Shown: piece after piece, positions 37,471 to 46,041 of the stretch | Position numbering within the stretch: the first letter of the stretch is position 1 | Layout of the letters: each line of letters opens with the position of its first letter | NCBI GenBank assembly: GCA_002701845.1 | Contig: NZXG01000050.1 | Location: 62,001 to 126,000 of the forward strand | Length of the DNA stretch: 64,000 nucleotides | Source of the DNA: Pseudomonadales bacterium | GTDB taxonomy: Bacteria; Pseudomonadota; Gammaproteobacteria; Pseudomonadales; Ketobacteraceae | Direction: 5' to 3' | Translations under genes and position numbers: made by a program | Notes under the pieces: generated by a model | Told to the model about the DNA's origin: nothing | Databases searched by the model: none | What the model saw: only the letters and a program-made list of their open reading frames with translations

Positions 37471-38412
37471 ATGGCAGGCATTCTCGACTCAGTGGATCAA
37501 CGTACCCAGCTGGTGGGTGAGAACCGGCTGGAGCTGTTGCTGTTCCATTTGCACCGGGGCAGCCTGTTTGCCCTGAATGTGTTCAAGATCCAGGAGGTTC
37601 AGACCCTGCCCAAGTTGACCTGCCTGCCCCAGAGCCATCCCCATATTGTGGGGATCACCCATACCCGGGGTCGCACCATTCCGGTGATTGATCTGGGCGC
37701 CGCCATCGGCCTGGGTCCGATTCAGGATCGCAGCGACTGCAACATAATCGTATCCGAATACAACATGACGACTCAGGCGTTTCTGGTGAAGTCCGTGGAC
37801 CGCATCGTCAATATGAACTGGGAAGACATTATGCCGCCGCCGAAGGGCGCCGGCCGTTCCCATTATCTGACCGCCATCACCAAGCTGGATGACCGGCTGG
37901 TGGAAATTATTGATGTGGAAAAGGTGTTGCAGGAGGTGTCGCCCTACAACACTCAGGTCAATCCGGAGGTGCTGGACCAGCAGGTGATAGAGCAGGCCAG
38001 CGGCCTGGAGATTCTGGCGGTGGACGACTCCCCGGTGGGTCTGGCCCAGGTACGGGAGACGCTGCAGCAACTGGGGGTGAAACTGATTGCCGCCAGTGAC
38101 GGCGCCATGGCCCTGCGTATGCTGAAGCAGCGGGCCGATGAAGGCATTGATGTAACGCAAAAGCTGGCCATGGTGATCACCGACGCCGAGATGCCGGAAA
38201 TGGACGGTTATCGCCTGACCCGGGAAATTCGCGACGATCCCCGGCTGCGGGATCTGTTTGTGATTCTCCACACGTCATTGAGTGGCAGCTTCAACAAGGC
38301 CATGGTGGAGAAAGTGGGTTGTAATGCCTTTCTCTCCAAGTTTGAACCGGACAAGCTGGCGATCACCGTTCAGGATCAGATCCGGACTCACTTGCAGCAA
38401 CGGTCCCACTAG
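37471..38412 (+). CDS. cheV: Chemotaxis protein CheV (CheW-REC fusion)
   Basis: Cytoplasmic coupling protein of 313 residues. The CheW-like domain (about 1-160) has RLELLLFHLHRGSLFALNVFK cut by family pattern and GITHTRGRTIPVIDLGAAIG. The receiver domain (about 175-310) has the acidic pair VDDSPVG, the phospho-acceptor Asp238 in VITDAEMPEMDGY and the switch Thr in ILHTSLSG. CheV links chemoreceptors to CheA and tunes adaptation by phosphorylation. The start MAGILDSVDQRTQ is the family start; the open frame extends upstream through three 21-bp repeats, which are better read as regulatory DNA. No cheA or cheW gene is nearby. Confidence 0.93.
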   Translation: MAGILDSVDQRTQLVGENRLELLLFHLHRGSLFALNVFKIQEVQTLPKLTCLPQSHPHIVGITHTRGRTIPVIDLGAAIGLGPIQDRSDCNIIVSEYNMTTQAFLVKSVDRIVNMNWEDIMPPPKGAGRSHYLTAITKLDDRLVEIIDVEKVLQEVSPYNTQVNPEVLDQQVIEQASGLEILAVDDSPVGLAQVRETLQQLGVKLIAASDGAMALRMLKQRADEGIDVTQKLAMVITDAEMPEMDGYRLTREIRDDPRLRDLFVILHTSLSGSFNKAMVEKVGCNAFLSKFEPDKLAITVQDQIRTHLQQRSH

Positions 38413-38444
38413 CCTGCCTGGGGGTATGCCCCCGTCCCGGGGTA

Positions 38445-38903
38445 TCAGGGCGTGGTACAACAGGGTTCAAAAGACTCCCGCAGATCATTCATGCGGCTGC
38501 GGTTCTTGCCCAGATCGCTGTAGCCCACCCGGGAGGCGGAGCGCACCTGAATCCGGTCACCCTCAATATAAAACTCGACGTCATCGGTGAACCGCATAAT
38601 GGCGGTGGTGAAGGTGGCGTACAGGTAGGGTCCGTCCTGCTTCACGATGTCTGTTCGGGGGTAATCCCGGATCACCTGAATCAGCTTGCTTATGGCCTGC
38701 TCCGGGGTGCCGGAGTAGGGCAGTGGCGGATAGCGATGGTCCTCGTCATTGGCGTTGGATGAAATACAATTGGGGGTGGACGGGCAATCCGCCAGCCCAC
38801 CATCCACCACGCCCTTGGCCACCGGTGTGGCACTGCATCCCCAAAGCGCACCGAGGGCCAATAACAGAATCGCGCCGGCCCTTGAAAAATTGATCTGAGT
38901 CAT
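38445..38903 (-). CDS. DUF1499 family lipoprotein
   Basis: Protein of 152 residues with a lipoprotein signal: LLLALGALWGC, lipidated Cys23. The DUF1499 domain follows with CPSTPNCISSNANDED, the central YLYATFTTAIMRFTDDVEFYI and RVGYSDLGKNRSRMNDLR near the end. Function is unknown; it is expected to be a membrane-tethered periplasmic protein. It is convergent with cheV and divergent from ompW. Confidence 0.88.
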   Translation of the reverse strand: MTQINFSRAGAILLLALGALWGCSATPVAKGVVDGGLADCPSTPNCISSNANDEDHRYPPLPYSGTPEQAISKLIQVIRDYPRTDIVKQDGPYLYATFTTAIMRFTDDVEFYIEGDRIQVRSASRVGYSDLGKNRSRMNDLRESFEPCCTTP

Positions 38904-39000
38904 TCGGAAACAGCCTTATTGTTCGCTGGGTTGAAGGTTGTTGACCCAGATCATTATTGCATCTTTGTTCACCTCTAGACTAGCCACATATTCAGTTTCC

Positions 39001-39012
39001 AAACGATTGTTT
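39001..39012. promoter_or_regulatory. PsrA-type operator before ompW
   Basis: AAACGATTGTTT, preceded by C and followed by T, matches the PsrA box pattern (G/C)AAAC-N4-GTTT(G/C) except at the last position. It lies 25 bases before the ompW ATG, where binding would block transcription. A psrA homologue is encoded in this window at 61,622 with the same motif in its own promoter. Confidence 0.55.
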
Positions 39013-39037
39013 TCACGTCAAAAAGTAGAGGAACAAC

Positions 39038-39763
39038 ATGGCTGCTAAATTAAACGCTTCAGTCTCTTTATTGGCAATGGGCCTGGCCTTGGCTTCCGGC
39101 TCGGCGCTGGCTTATCAGCAGGGTGATATGATTGTCCGTGCGGGCGCAGCCCTGGTTGAGCCTCAGGAAGACAGCGATGAGCTAACGGTCAACGGCACCA
39201 AATTGACCACGGCGGTGGGTGGCGCGGTGGCACCGGCGGAAGCCGGGGTGGACAGCAACACCCAGTTGGGTCTGACGTTTGTGTACATGGTGAGTGACAA
39301 CATCGGTCTGGAAGTGCTGGCGGCCACGCCATTCTCTCACAACATCACTGCCAATCTGGGTGCGGTGGGCACTGTGGATGCCGCCGAAGTCAAACACCTG
39401 CCACCCACGGTTTCGGTTCAATATTTCCCCATGGGTGCCGGTTCTGAACTGCAACCTTATGTGGGCGTGGGTTTGAACTACACCACCTTCTTTGATGAGG
39501 AAGTGGATGATGAACTGGATGCGGTAACCACTTCTCTGGGTCTGGGCGACGCCCGCAGCCTGGAGGTGGATGATTCCTTTGGTCTGGCGCTGCAACTGGG
39601 TTGCGATTATGCCATCAATGAAAATCTGGTGGTGAACGCGGCGGTGTGGATGATCGACATCGATACCACCGCCACCTTCAAGTACGCCGGCGGCAACAAG
39701 ATTGAAGGCGATGTGGATATTGACCCCATGGCCTACATGGTGGGCCTGGGTTATAAATTCTGA
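39038..39763 (+). CDS. ompW: OmpW family outer-membrane protein
   Basis: Protein of 241 residues with a signal peptide (SLLAMGLALASGSALA) and an eight-stranded barrel ending in the aromatic residue of GLGYKF. OmpW signatures include GDMIVRAGAALVEP, LGLTFVYMVSDNIGLEVLAATPF, PTVSVQYFPMG and YVGVGLNYTTFF. OmpW and the related AlkL form narrow channels that pass hydrophobic molecules such as alkanes through lateral openings. AGAGGA precedes the ATG. A PsrA-like operator in the promoter suggests induction by fatty acids. A strong terminator follows. Confidence 0.93.
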   Translation: MAAKLNASVSLLAMGLALASGSALAYQQGDMIVRAGAALVEPQEDSDELTVNGTKLTTAVGGAVAPAEAGVDSNTQLGLTFVYMVSDNIGLEVLAATPFSHNITANLGAVGTVDAAEVKHLPPTVSVQYFPMGAGSELQPYVGVGLNYTTFFDEEVDDELDAVTTSLGLGDARSLEVDDSFGLALQLGCDYAINENLVVNAAVWMIDIDTTATFKYAGGNKIEGDVDIDPMAYMVGLGYKF

Positions 39764-39818
39764 GCCGATTCACCTAGCGTTCTTTCCTTTCGTTCTCTTG
39801 CTTTATTCTCTAGGTTTG

Positions 39819-39843
39819 GCCCCTCCTCGCGAGGGGCTTTTTT
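39819..39843 (+). terminator. Rho-independent terminator after ompW
   Basis: GCCCCTC and GAGGGGC pair around CTCGC and are followed by six T residues. It starts 55 bases after the ompW stop. Confidence 0.93.
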
Positions 39844-39903
39844 CTGGTGGTTTCTGCGGCGGTTTCAATTGTTGTTTCAACCCCCTTGGCTGACAATGGG
39901 GCC

Positions 39904-40482
39904 ATGGCCGTAGACATCCATTCCAATACCTCGCAGCGGACCCTGCGCACTTTTCTGGGAGTGCCGGTACCGGATTCAGTCAATGATGCCCTGGCGCCGG
40001 TGGTGCGTGACCTGGCTCAATCCCCCCCAGACCGAGGGGTGCGATGGGTGGCACCGGGCAATCGCCATCTGACCCTGGCCTTTCTGGGGGACCAGCCCCC
40101 AGCCACCCTGGCGCGGTTGCAGAGCCGGCTGCAACCCCTGTTGATGCCGCTGCCGGCGTTTACCCTGCACAGCCGTATGCTAATGGGTTTCCCCGATGCC
40201 AAATCCCCCATTGTGGCGCTGGAATTTGAGCGCAGTGAGCCCCTGGACGAACTGGTGCAGAATATTCGCGGAGTATTGCAGCCATTGGATCTGCCCCGGG
40301 AGCAGCGCCCGTTGCGGCCCCACGTGACCCTGGGGCGGCTGCCCCGGGGCCGGGGCTGGCAGCAGCCACCTCAGCCACTGCCATTGAGTCTGCCGGTGCA
40401 GTCGGTGGTGTTGTATCAGAGCCGGCTCACGGAGCAGGGTGCTCAGTACACACCGTTGTGGCGCTTGCCGTTGCGGCATTAA
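39904..40482 (+). CDS. thpR: RNA 2',3'-cyclic phosphodiesterase (2H family)
   Basis: Protein of 192 residues of the LigT/ThpR family, which opens 2',3'-cyclic phosphates and can act on RNA ends. The two catalytic H-x-T-x motifs are present as HLTLAFLG and HVTLGRLP. The N-terminus RTFLGVPVPDSV is the family start. Start MAVDIHSN at 39,904 has GGGG just upstream; the frame is open from 39,847 without homology. The stop overlaps the dnaE2 stop by 4 bases in convergent orientation. Confidence 0.9.
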   Translation: MAVDIHSNTSQRTLRTFLGVPVPDSVNDALAPVVRDLAQSPPDRGVRWVAPGNRHLTLAFLGDQPPATLARLQSRLQPLLMPLPAFTLHSRMLMGFPDAKSPIVALEFERSEPLDELVQNIRGVLQPLDLPREQRPLRPHVTLGRLPRGRGWQQPPQPLPLSLPVQSVVLYQSRLTEQGAQYTPLWRLPLRH

Positions 40483-43400
40483 TGAAAATCCCGGGACCGG
40501 GTGGCCATCTCTCCCAGTAATTCACTGCCGTCTTCGATCTGGCCGGCAATCACATGGATCACGTCGCCTTCCCGTTCCACCACCCCTTTGATCTTCAGCA
40601 GGCGGCCATGCACCACCGCCGCCCGAAATCGCTCCACCTGATCCCGCCAGACCACGATATTGCTGTTGCCGGTTTCGTCTTCCAGGGTGATGAACACCAC
40701 GCCGGTGGCGGTGCCGGGTCGCTGACGTCCGGTTACCAGGCCGGCGATACGGACAAACCGCCGGTGCCCCAATGCATAGAGATCCTGATGCCGTTTATAG
40801 CCCTGCAATGCCGGGTGGTCCCGTAGCAATGCCATGGGATGTCGCCCCAGGGTCAACCCCAGGCTGTGATAATCCTCCTGCAGGTTGTCCGCCTCGGAGG
40901 GGGGCGCCAGGGTGACCCGGGGTTCCGCCTGATGGGCCTGTTGCAACAGCGGGGATTCCCGTTGCAGGCCCTGAGCCTCCCAGCGGGCCTGAAACCGGTG
41001 CGGGCTGAGGGAGGCAAAGGCATTGGCATGGGCCAGGGCATCCATATCCCGTTTGCTGAGCTGGCCGCGGCGTTGCAGGTCGCCCATATTGGCAAATGTC
41101 GCCTGCTGCCGGGCCCGCACCAGGGCCTCGGCCCCAGCCCGGGACAGGTTTTTCACCAGCCGCATTCCCAGGCGGATGGCGGGCTGGCCGGGGGGCTGTA
41201 CTGCCCCGGGTTCCAGGCCGTGATCCCACTGGCTGTGTTGCACATCCACCGGACGCACTGCCACCCCATGGCGTTTCACATCCTGAATCAACTGGGAGGG
41301 GGAATAGAACCCCATGGGCTGACTGTTCAGCAGGGCGCAGCAGAAGGCGGCCGGCTCATGACATTTCAGCCAGGCGGAGGCGTACACCAGCAGGGCAAAA
41401 CTGGCGGCGTGGGATTCGGGAAACCCGTATTCGCCAAAGCCCCGGATCTGGGAGATGATGCGCCGTGCAAAGCTCTGCTCATAGCCCCGCTCCAACAGCC
41501 CCCGGGCCAGCTTTTCTTCATACTGGCGCAACTGGCCTTTGCGTTTCCAGGCGGCCATGGCCCGCCGCAGTTGATCCGCTTCACCGGCGCTGAAACCGGC
41601 GGCCACCATGGCCAGTTCAATCACCTGCTCCTGAAAAATCGGTACCCCCAGGGTGCGCTTCAGCACCTGTTCCACTTCCGGGCTGGCATAGTTCACTGGC
41701 TCCAGTTGCCGGCGCCGGCGCAGATAGGGGTGTACCATGTCCCCCTGAATGGGCCCGGGGCGGACGATGGCCACCTCAATCACCAAATCGTAGAAGCAGG
41801 CGGGTTTGAGCCGGGGCAGCATGGCCATCTGGGCCCGGGATTCCACCTGGAACACGCCGATGCTGTCCCCCTGTTGCAGCATGTGATAGGTGGCGGGATC
41901 CTCGGCGGGCAGGGTGGCCAGAGTCCAGCGTTGTCCCCGCAGTGGCGCCAGCAGATCGAAACATTTGCGAATGGCGCTCAGCATGCCCAGGGCCAGCACA
42001 TCCACCTTCATCAGGCCCAGGGCTTCGATATCGTTTTTGTCCCATTGCACCACCGTGCGCTCCGCCATGGCGGCGTTCTCGATGGGCACCAGTTGATCCA
42101 GCGGGCCGGCGGCAATAATGAAACCGCCCACGTGCTGTGACAAATGGCGGGGAAACCCCAGCAGCGTATCCACCAGGGATTTGAACTGTTGAATGCGGGG
42201 GTTGCTGACATCAATGCCCAGTTCCTGCAGCCGCTGGGGCAGTTGCTCCTGCTTGTCCCACCAGGCGATGGACTTGGCCAGTTGGTCCACCAGGGTGCGA
42301 TCAAAACCCATGGCCTTGCCCACATCACGAATGGCACTCTTGATGCGGTAGGTGATCAGGGTGGCGGTGAGGGCGGCCCGCTGGCGACTGTACTTCCGAT
42401 AGATAAACTGGATCACTTCCTCCCGCCGTTCGTGCTCGAAATCCACGTCGATGTCCGGCGGTTCATTTCTCTCCTTGGAAATAAAACGTTCGAACAGCAG
42501 GTTGCTGCGGGCGGGATCCACCTCGGTGATAAACAAGCAAAAGCAGACCGCGGAGTTGGCGGCGGAACCCCGGCCCTGACACAAAATCCGCTGGCTGCGG
42601 GCAAACTGGACGATGTCATACACGGTGAGAAAATAATATTCGTAGGCCAGCTCATGGATCAGCGTCAGTTCCTTGTCCAGTTGTTGCTGTACTTTCTCAG
42701 GCACGCCAGCGGGCCAGCGTTGTTGGGCGCCGGCGGCCACCAGCTGGCGCAACCAGGACTGGGCGCTGTGGCCGGGGGGCACTACCTCCCGGGGGTATTC
42801 GTAACGTAACTCGGTGAGGGAAAAAGTACAGCGCTGGCTGATGACCTGGGTCTGGCGCAGGGCCTCGGCGGGAAAATATTGCGCCAGCTCCGGCACCGGC
42901 CGCAGACTGGTTTCGCGATTGGCGTGCAATTGAAACCCGGCGCTCTGGACATGGGTGTTGAGGCGAATGGCGGTGACAATATCCTGTAGCGGCTGGCGCT
43001 GGGGAACATGACAGTGCACATTGCCACAGGCCACCACCGGGCGCCCCAGTTGCTGCGCCAGCCATTGCCGCTGCCGGCACAGGTCGGCATCGGCCTGGCG
43101 TAAATTGTTTTCCAGCCCGATCCATAAACGTTCAGCGGTGGCTGCCAGCAGCGCCTGGCAATATTCATTGGGTTGCAGGCACTGTCCTGCTGTGGGCAAC
43201 CAGATAAACAGGCAGGCGTCGGTGGCCGGGTACAGATCCTTCACCCGCAATTGATAATGGCCTTTTTCGCTGCGGCTGCGGGCCCGGGTGATCAGGGTAC
43301 AAAGCTGACCGTAGGCCTCCCGGGTGGGGGCCAGCACCACCAGATGCAGTTGCTCCTCGGTCACCATATCGGCGCCCACGATCAGTTTGATGGGATGTGC

Positions 43401-43565
43401 CCGGGTGGCCACGTGGGCCCGCACCACCCCGGCCACCGAACATTCGTCGGTAATGGCCAGGGCGCCATAGCCCAGGGCCGCCGCCTGCTGTACCAGTTCC
43501 TCCGGATGGGAGGCGCCCCGCAGAAAACTGAAATTGGAAAAACAATGCAGCTCGGAATAATCCAT
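40479..43565 (-). CDS. dnaE2: Error-prone DNA polymerase DnaE2 (ImuC)
   Basis: C-family polymerase of 1028 residues for translesion synthesis. The N-terminal PHP domain starts YSELHCFSNFSFLRGASHPEEL. Catalytic aspartates lie in PPDIDVDFEHERR and in the block ALGLMKVDVLALGML. The C-terminal part has helix-hairpin-helix and OB-fold regions (RFVRIAGLVTGRQRPGTATG, FITLEDETGN), and lacks the clamp- and tau-binding tail of replicative DnaE. It is the third gene of imuA-imuB-dnaE2, 8 bases after imuB, under a LexA box. It provides the polymerase activity of the damage-induced mutasome. Confidence 0.95.
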   Translation of the reverse strand: MDYSELHCFSNFSFLRGASHPEELVQQAAALGYGALAITDECSVAGVVRAHVATRAHPIKLIVGADMVTEEQLHLVVLAPTREAYGQLCTLITRARSRSEKGHYQLRVKDLYPATDACLFIWLPTAGQCLQPNEYCQALLAATAERLWIGLENNLRQADADLCRQRQWLAQQLGRPVVACGNVHCHVPQRQPLQDIVTAIRLNTHVQSAGFQLHANRETSLRPVPELAQYFPAEALRQTQVISQRCTFSLTELRYEYPREVVPPGHSAQSWLRQLVAAGAQQRWPAGVPEKVQQQLDKELTLIHELAYEYYFLTVYDIVQFARSQRILCQGRGSAANSAVCFCLFITEVDPARSNLLFERFISKERNEPPDIDVDFEHERREEVIQFIYRKYSRQRAALTATLITYRIKSAIRDVGKAMGFDRTLVDQLAKSIAWWDKQEQLPQRLQELGIDVSNPRIQQFKSLVDTLLGFPRHLSQHVGGFIIAAGPLDQLVPIENAAMAERTVVQWDKNDIEALGLMKVDVLALGMLSAIRKCFDLLAPLRGQRWTLATLPAEDPATYHMLQQGDSIGVFQVESRAQMAMLPRLKPACFYDLVIEVAIVRPGPIQGDMVHPYLRRRRQLEPVNYASPEVEQVLKRTLGVPIFQEQVIELAMVAAGFSAGEADQLRRAMAAWKRKGQLRQYEEKLARGLLERGYEQSFARRIISQIRGFGEYGFPESHAASFALLVYASAWLKCHEPAAFCCALLNSQPMGFYSPSQLIQDVKRHGVAVRPVDVQHSQWDHGLEPGAVQPPGQPAIRLGMRLVKNLSRAGAEALVRARQQATFANMGDLQRRGQLSKRDMDALAHANAFASLSPHRFQARWEAQGLQRESPLLQQAHQAEPRVTLAPPSEADNLQEDYHSLGLTLGRHPMALLRDHPALQGYKRHQDLYALGHRRFVRIAGLVTGRQRPGTATGVVFITLEDETGNSNIVVWRDQVERFRAAVVHGRLLKIKGVVEREGDVIHVIAGQIEDGSELLGEMATRSRDFH

Positions 43566-43573
43566 GGATCACA

Positions 43574-45016
43574 CTAACGGGCGAACAGGCCGTGGAGAAA
43601 CCAATCCTGGCTGGGGCGGTCCCGATAGACCCACAGATGCTGGCCATTATCCCGACGGGCAATGTAGTAGTCCCGGTTCACCGGCTGTTGATCCCACCAG
43701 CCGGTTTCAATCCGTTCCGGCCCCTTTAGTAATTGCAGGGGGGCTCCATACACCGGCAGACCCTTGCTGGCCCGCAGTTTGCGGGGTTGGCGCAACAGCC
43801 AGAACGGACGCTGTTCCGATGGATGCTGCAGGGCCTGACCCGCCCCCGGGGTGGCACTGCACCAGCCATACTCCGGCCGGTGGTCCGCCACCATGCCCAG
43901 GCTGTGTACCTGTTGTCCCCCCAGCCGGGCCTTGAGTCGGTCCACCAACTGATAGCGGCTGATGTCATCCCCCGGGTGGGGTTGAAACAGATCCTGCTGG
44001 CCGGCGCTCAATGGCAGGAAGCGGCGGGCGCTCAGTTGCAGTGTCAGTACCGGCGCCGGCAATGACCATTGTTCCAGATGCAATTGCACCAGGGGCAGGA
44101 TATCCGCCACCCGATACAGCGGGGTACTCAGCATCAGCGGCCATTGCTGCCGTTGCCGGTCCCGCAGCCAGAGGGAAAACTCCAGTGCCGGCACCGCCAC
44201 CTGGCGGGCCCGCAGGTAATGCTCCAGCCGGCTCAGCAAATGGCGCATGGGGAACAGCAGGGACTGGCGGTTATCCAGCTCCTGCACGAAATCCAGCTCC
44301 GCCTGAAAGTAGGGCGGCAGCGTCCATTGGGGCAGAGGTGGCTCACACTCACCGTTAAGTTGCGCCAGATAATCGCAAAACCCCTGCCCCAGGCGGCGGG
44401 CCAGGGCGCCCCGGGGCAGGGCCAGCAACGGCTCCAGGGTATGCAGTCCCATACTGCATAGCAGGTCCTTTTGCGAGTCCTCCACCTCCAGCCACTGCAC
44501 ACTGCAGGCGGGCAGGGATTGCAGGGAAAAAAAAAGCGCCTGCCCGGCGTGGGTTTCGGCATGAGCCCGGGCCAGCAACAGCGCCGCCATGTCCGTGGGG
44601 GCGAAGGTCAGACCATAGGGTTCAAAACCCGCCGGTAATTGCTGTTGCAGGCGCCGGGCCAGAGGGCGGGCACCGCCAAACAGTTTCAGACTGCGGCCCA
44701 CCTCCAGCAGCAGACTGTGCTGGCCGTGGCAACGGATATGGGGCGTAAACTCATAGGCCCAGTGCCCCAATTCAGTGAGCGCCTGCTGTTCCGCGGCGGG
44801 ATCATACAGCCGGCATTGCAGATCCCGCACCAGACCCTGGGCCGTGGGAATGGTCATGCCGGGCACCACCCCCTGTTCCCGGGCCGCGGCATTGGCATGG
44901 AGCACCAGCCGCCGTTGCCGGTGGCTCACCTCCACCACCCGGGGGGCGGGGGCGGCGGCGCCCTGTTCCACCAGGTTCAGCGCCAGGGCGGGAAAATGCA
45001 GACAGGCCCAGAGCAT
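43574..45016 (-). CDS. imuB: ImuB, catalytically inactive Y-family polymerase
   Basis: Protein of 480 residues. The Y-family fold is recognisable (N-terminus MLWACLHFPALALNLVEQG, then VSHRQRRLVLHANAAAREQGVVPGM and LLLEVGRSLKLFGG), but the first catalytic aspartate of active enzymes (DxDxFFAxVE) is replaced by hydrophobic residues. This is normal for ImuB, which acts as the hub that binds the sliding clamp, ImuA and DnaE2. The C-terminus ends PSQDWFLHGLFA. It starts one base after the imuA stop, indicating tight coupling. Confidence 0.92.
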   Translation of the reverse strand: MLWACLHFPALALNLVEQGAAAPAPRVVEVSHRQRRLVLHANAAAREQGVVPGMTIPTAQGLVRDLQCRLYDPAAEQQALTELGHWAYEFTPHIRCHGQHSLLLEVGRSLKLFGGARPLARRLQQQLPAGFEPYGLTFAPTDMAALLLARAHAETHAGQALFFSLQSLPACSVQWLEVEDSQKDLLCSMGLHTLEPLLALPRGALARRLGQGFCDYLAQLNGECEPPLPQWTLPPYFQAELDFVQELDNRQSLLFPMRHLLSRLEHYLRARQVAVPALEFSLWLRDRQRQQWPLMLSTPLYRVADILPLVQLHLEQWSLPAPVLTLQLSARRFLPLSAGQQDLFQPHPGDDISRYQLVDRLKARLGGQQVHSLGMVADHRPEYGWCSATPGAGQALQHPSEQRPFWLLRQPRKLRASKGLPVYGAPLQLLKGPERIETGWWDQQPVNRDYYIARRDNGQHLWVYRDRPSQDWFLHGLFAR

Positions 45017-45017
45017 G

Positions 45018-45782
45018 TCAGCCTCCGGCAGGCGCAGGGGGGTGCCACTGAAAATGGGGCACCGGGGTGGGCAGTAACCGGGGCCGGGTCTCCGCCGCCG
45101 GCGTTGCCGGTGGCTGGCTGGCCGGCACGGGATTCAGGCTGGCCCGGGGCAGCCGCAGCCAGGGGGAGCCCCAATGGCCGGGGCACTTCACCACCCGCAC
45201 CTGGATGGCTTCCTGCAGCGGCCCCAGCTCCAACCGCAGGGGAGCCGGGGAGGGTTGCTGCAAATGGCTTTGGGGCCGCATCAGCAGCCCCAGACTCCGG
45301 CCCTGGCGGGCGGCCCCGTGCAGGCGGCGGATCTGATGGGGCAGGGGCTTGCCGGGCCAGCCCTGCACCAGGCTGCAGGCGCCGGATTTAAGACATTGCT
45401 CCATGGCCCAGAGCGTATCCCGGTCGCTGCGGGTATGAACCACCAGGGTATTCGGTAACGCAATCCCCTGCTGTTGCAGGGCCGGGGCGTAAGGCAGCCA
45501 GGGCGGATTGACCCACACCAGCCAGCGGGACTGCCGGCTGAGGCTGGCCAGGGCGGAGGCAATCAGCTCGGTTTCGCCGCAACCCCAGTGGGGGCAGAGC
45601 AGCTCGGTGAGGCCGGCCTCGGGCAGGCCGCCGCCGGGCAGGGCCTGATCCAGGGTTTGAAAGCCGGTGGCCACCACGGCCCGGGTCTGTTGCGCCACTT
45701 GCCGGCCACGCACCGCGTCCGCCGCCCGCCAGATGGCGGGATGCTGCAGAATTTGGGTCAGTTGCGGTTTGGCGGCGGACAT
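45018..45782 (-). CDS. imuA: ImuA, RecA/SulA-like translesion synthesis protein
   Basis: Protein of 254 residues with the ImuA pattern: VVATGFQTLDQALPGGGLPEAGLTELL split as a RecA-like strand-loop, GCGETELIASAL in place of a full Walker A, LVWVNPPWLPYAPAL and SLVQGWPGKPLPHQIRRL. ImuA cooperates with ImuB and DnaE2 in induced mutagenesis and can modulate RecA. The first gene of the cassette; a LexA box lies 32 bases upstream. The C-terminal 60 residues are Pro-rich and less conserved. Confidence 0.88.
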   Translation of the reverse strand: MSAAKPQLTQILQHPAIWRAADAVRGRQVAQQTRAVVATGFQTLDQALPGGGLPEAGLTELLCPHWGCGETELIASALASLSRQSRWLVWVNPPWLPYAPALQQQGIALPNTLVVHTRSDRDTLWAMEQCLKSGACSLVQGWPGKPLPHQIRRLHGAARQGRSLGLLMRPQSHLQQPSPAPLRLELGPLQEAIQVRVVKCPGHWGSPWLRLPRASLNPVPASQPPATPAAETRPRLLPTPVPHFQWHPPAPAGG

Positions 45783-45813
45783 GGCGTCAGGTACTCTATG
45801 CTGGGTTCATATA

Positions 45814-45829
45814 CTGTAATTATATACAG
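45814..45829. promoter_or_regulatory. LexA (SOS) box of imuA-imuB-dnaE2
   Basis: CTGTAATTATATACAG fits CTGT-N8-ACAG exactly. Read on the minus strand it contains TATAAT as the -10, with TTGCCG 16 bases upstream as a -35, so LexA bound here would cover the promoter. Confidence 0.9.
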
Positions 45830-45935
45830 TAAATCGGTGACGGCAAGGGCTGTTCCAGAGCTTGCGGAGAGCTGCTTAAAGGTTGGGCGGGGGTGGGTTT
45901 TGGCGGGCATACTCACGCCGCGGAGCATCGCAGTC

Positions 45936-45997
45936 CCGGGCGGGAGAAGCCTGCGGCTGTCTGAGCGCGCAGCGCGAGTTTCGCAGGCGCCGCCCGG
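45936..45997. repeat. Long nested inverted repeat
   Basis: Outer arms CCGGGCGG (45,936-45,943) and CCGCCCGG (45,990-45,997) enclose inner arms GCCTGCG (45,949-45,955) and CGCAGGC (45,982-45,988) around a GC-rich loop. It lies between imuA and the metallo-hydrolase gene. No T-run follows, so it is not a standard terminator; it may be a REP-like element. Confidence 0.6.
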
Positions 45998-46041
45998 CCG
46001 TATTATGCTAAGGTAGCGCCATAAAAAAGAAGGAGACATTA

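Noticed and set aside
40839-42140. 433-codon plus-strand frame inside dnaE2
   Set aside because: Gly/His/Gln-rich antisense of the polymerase gene with no independent signal.
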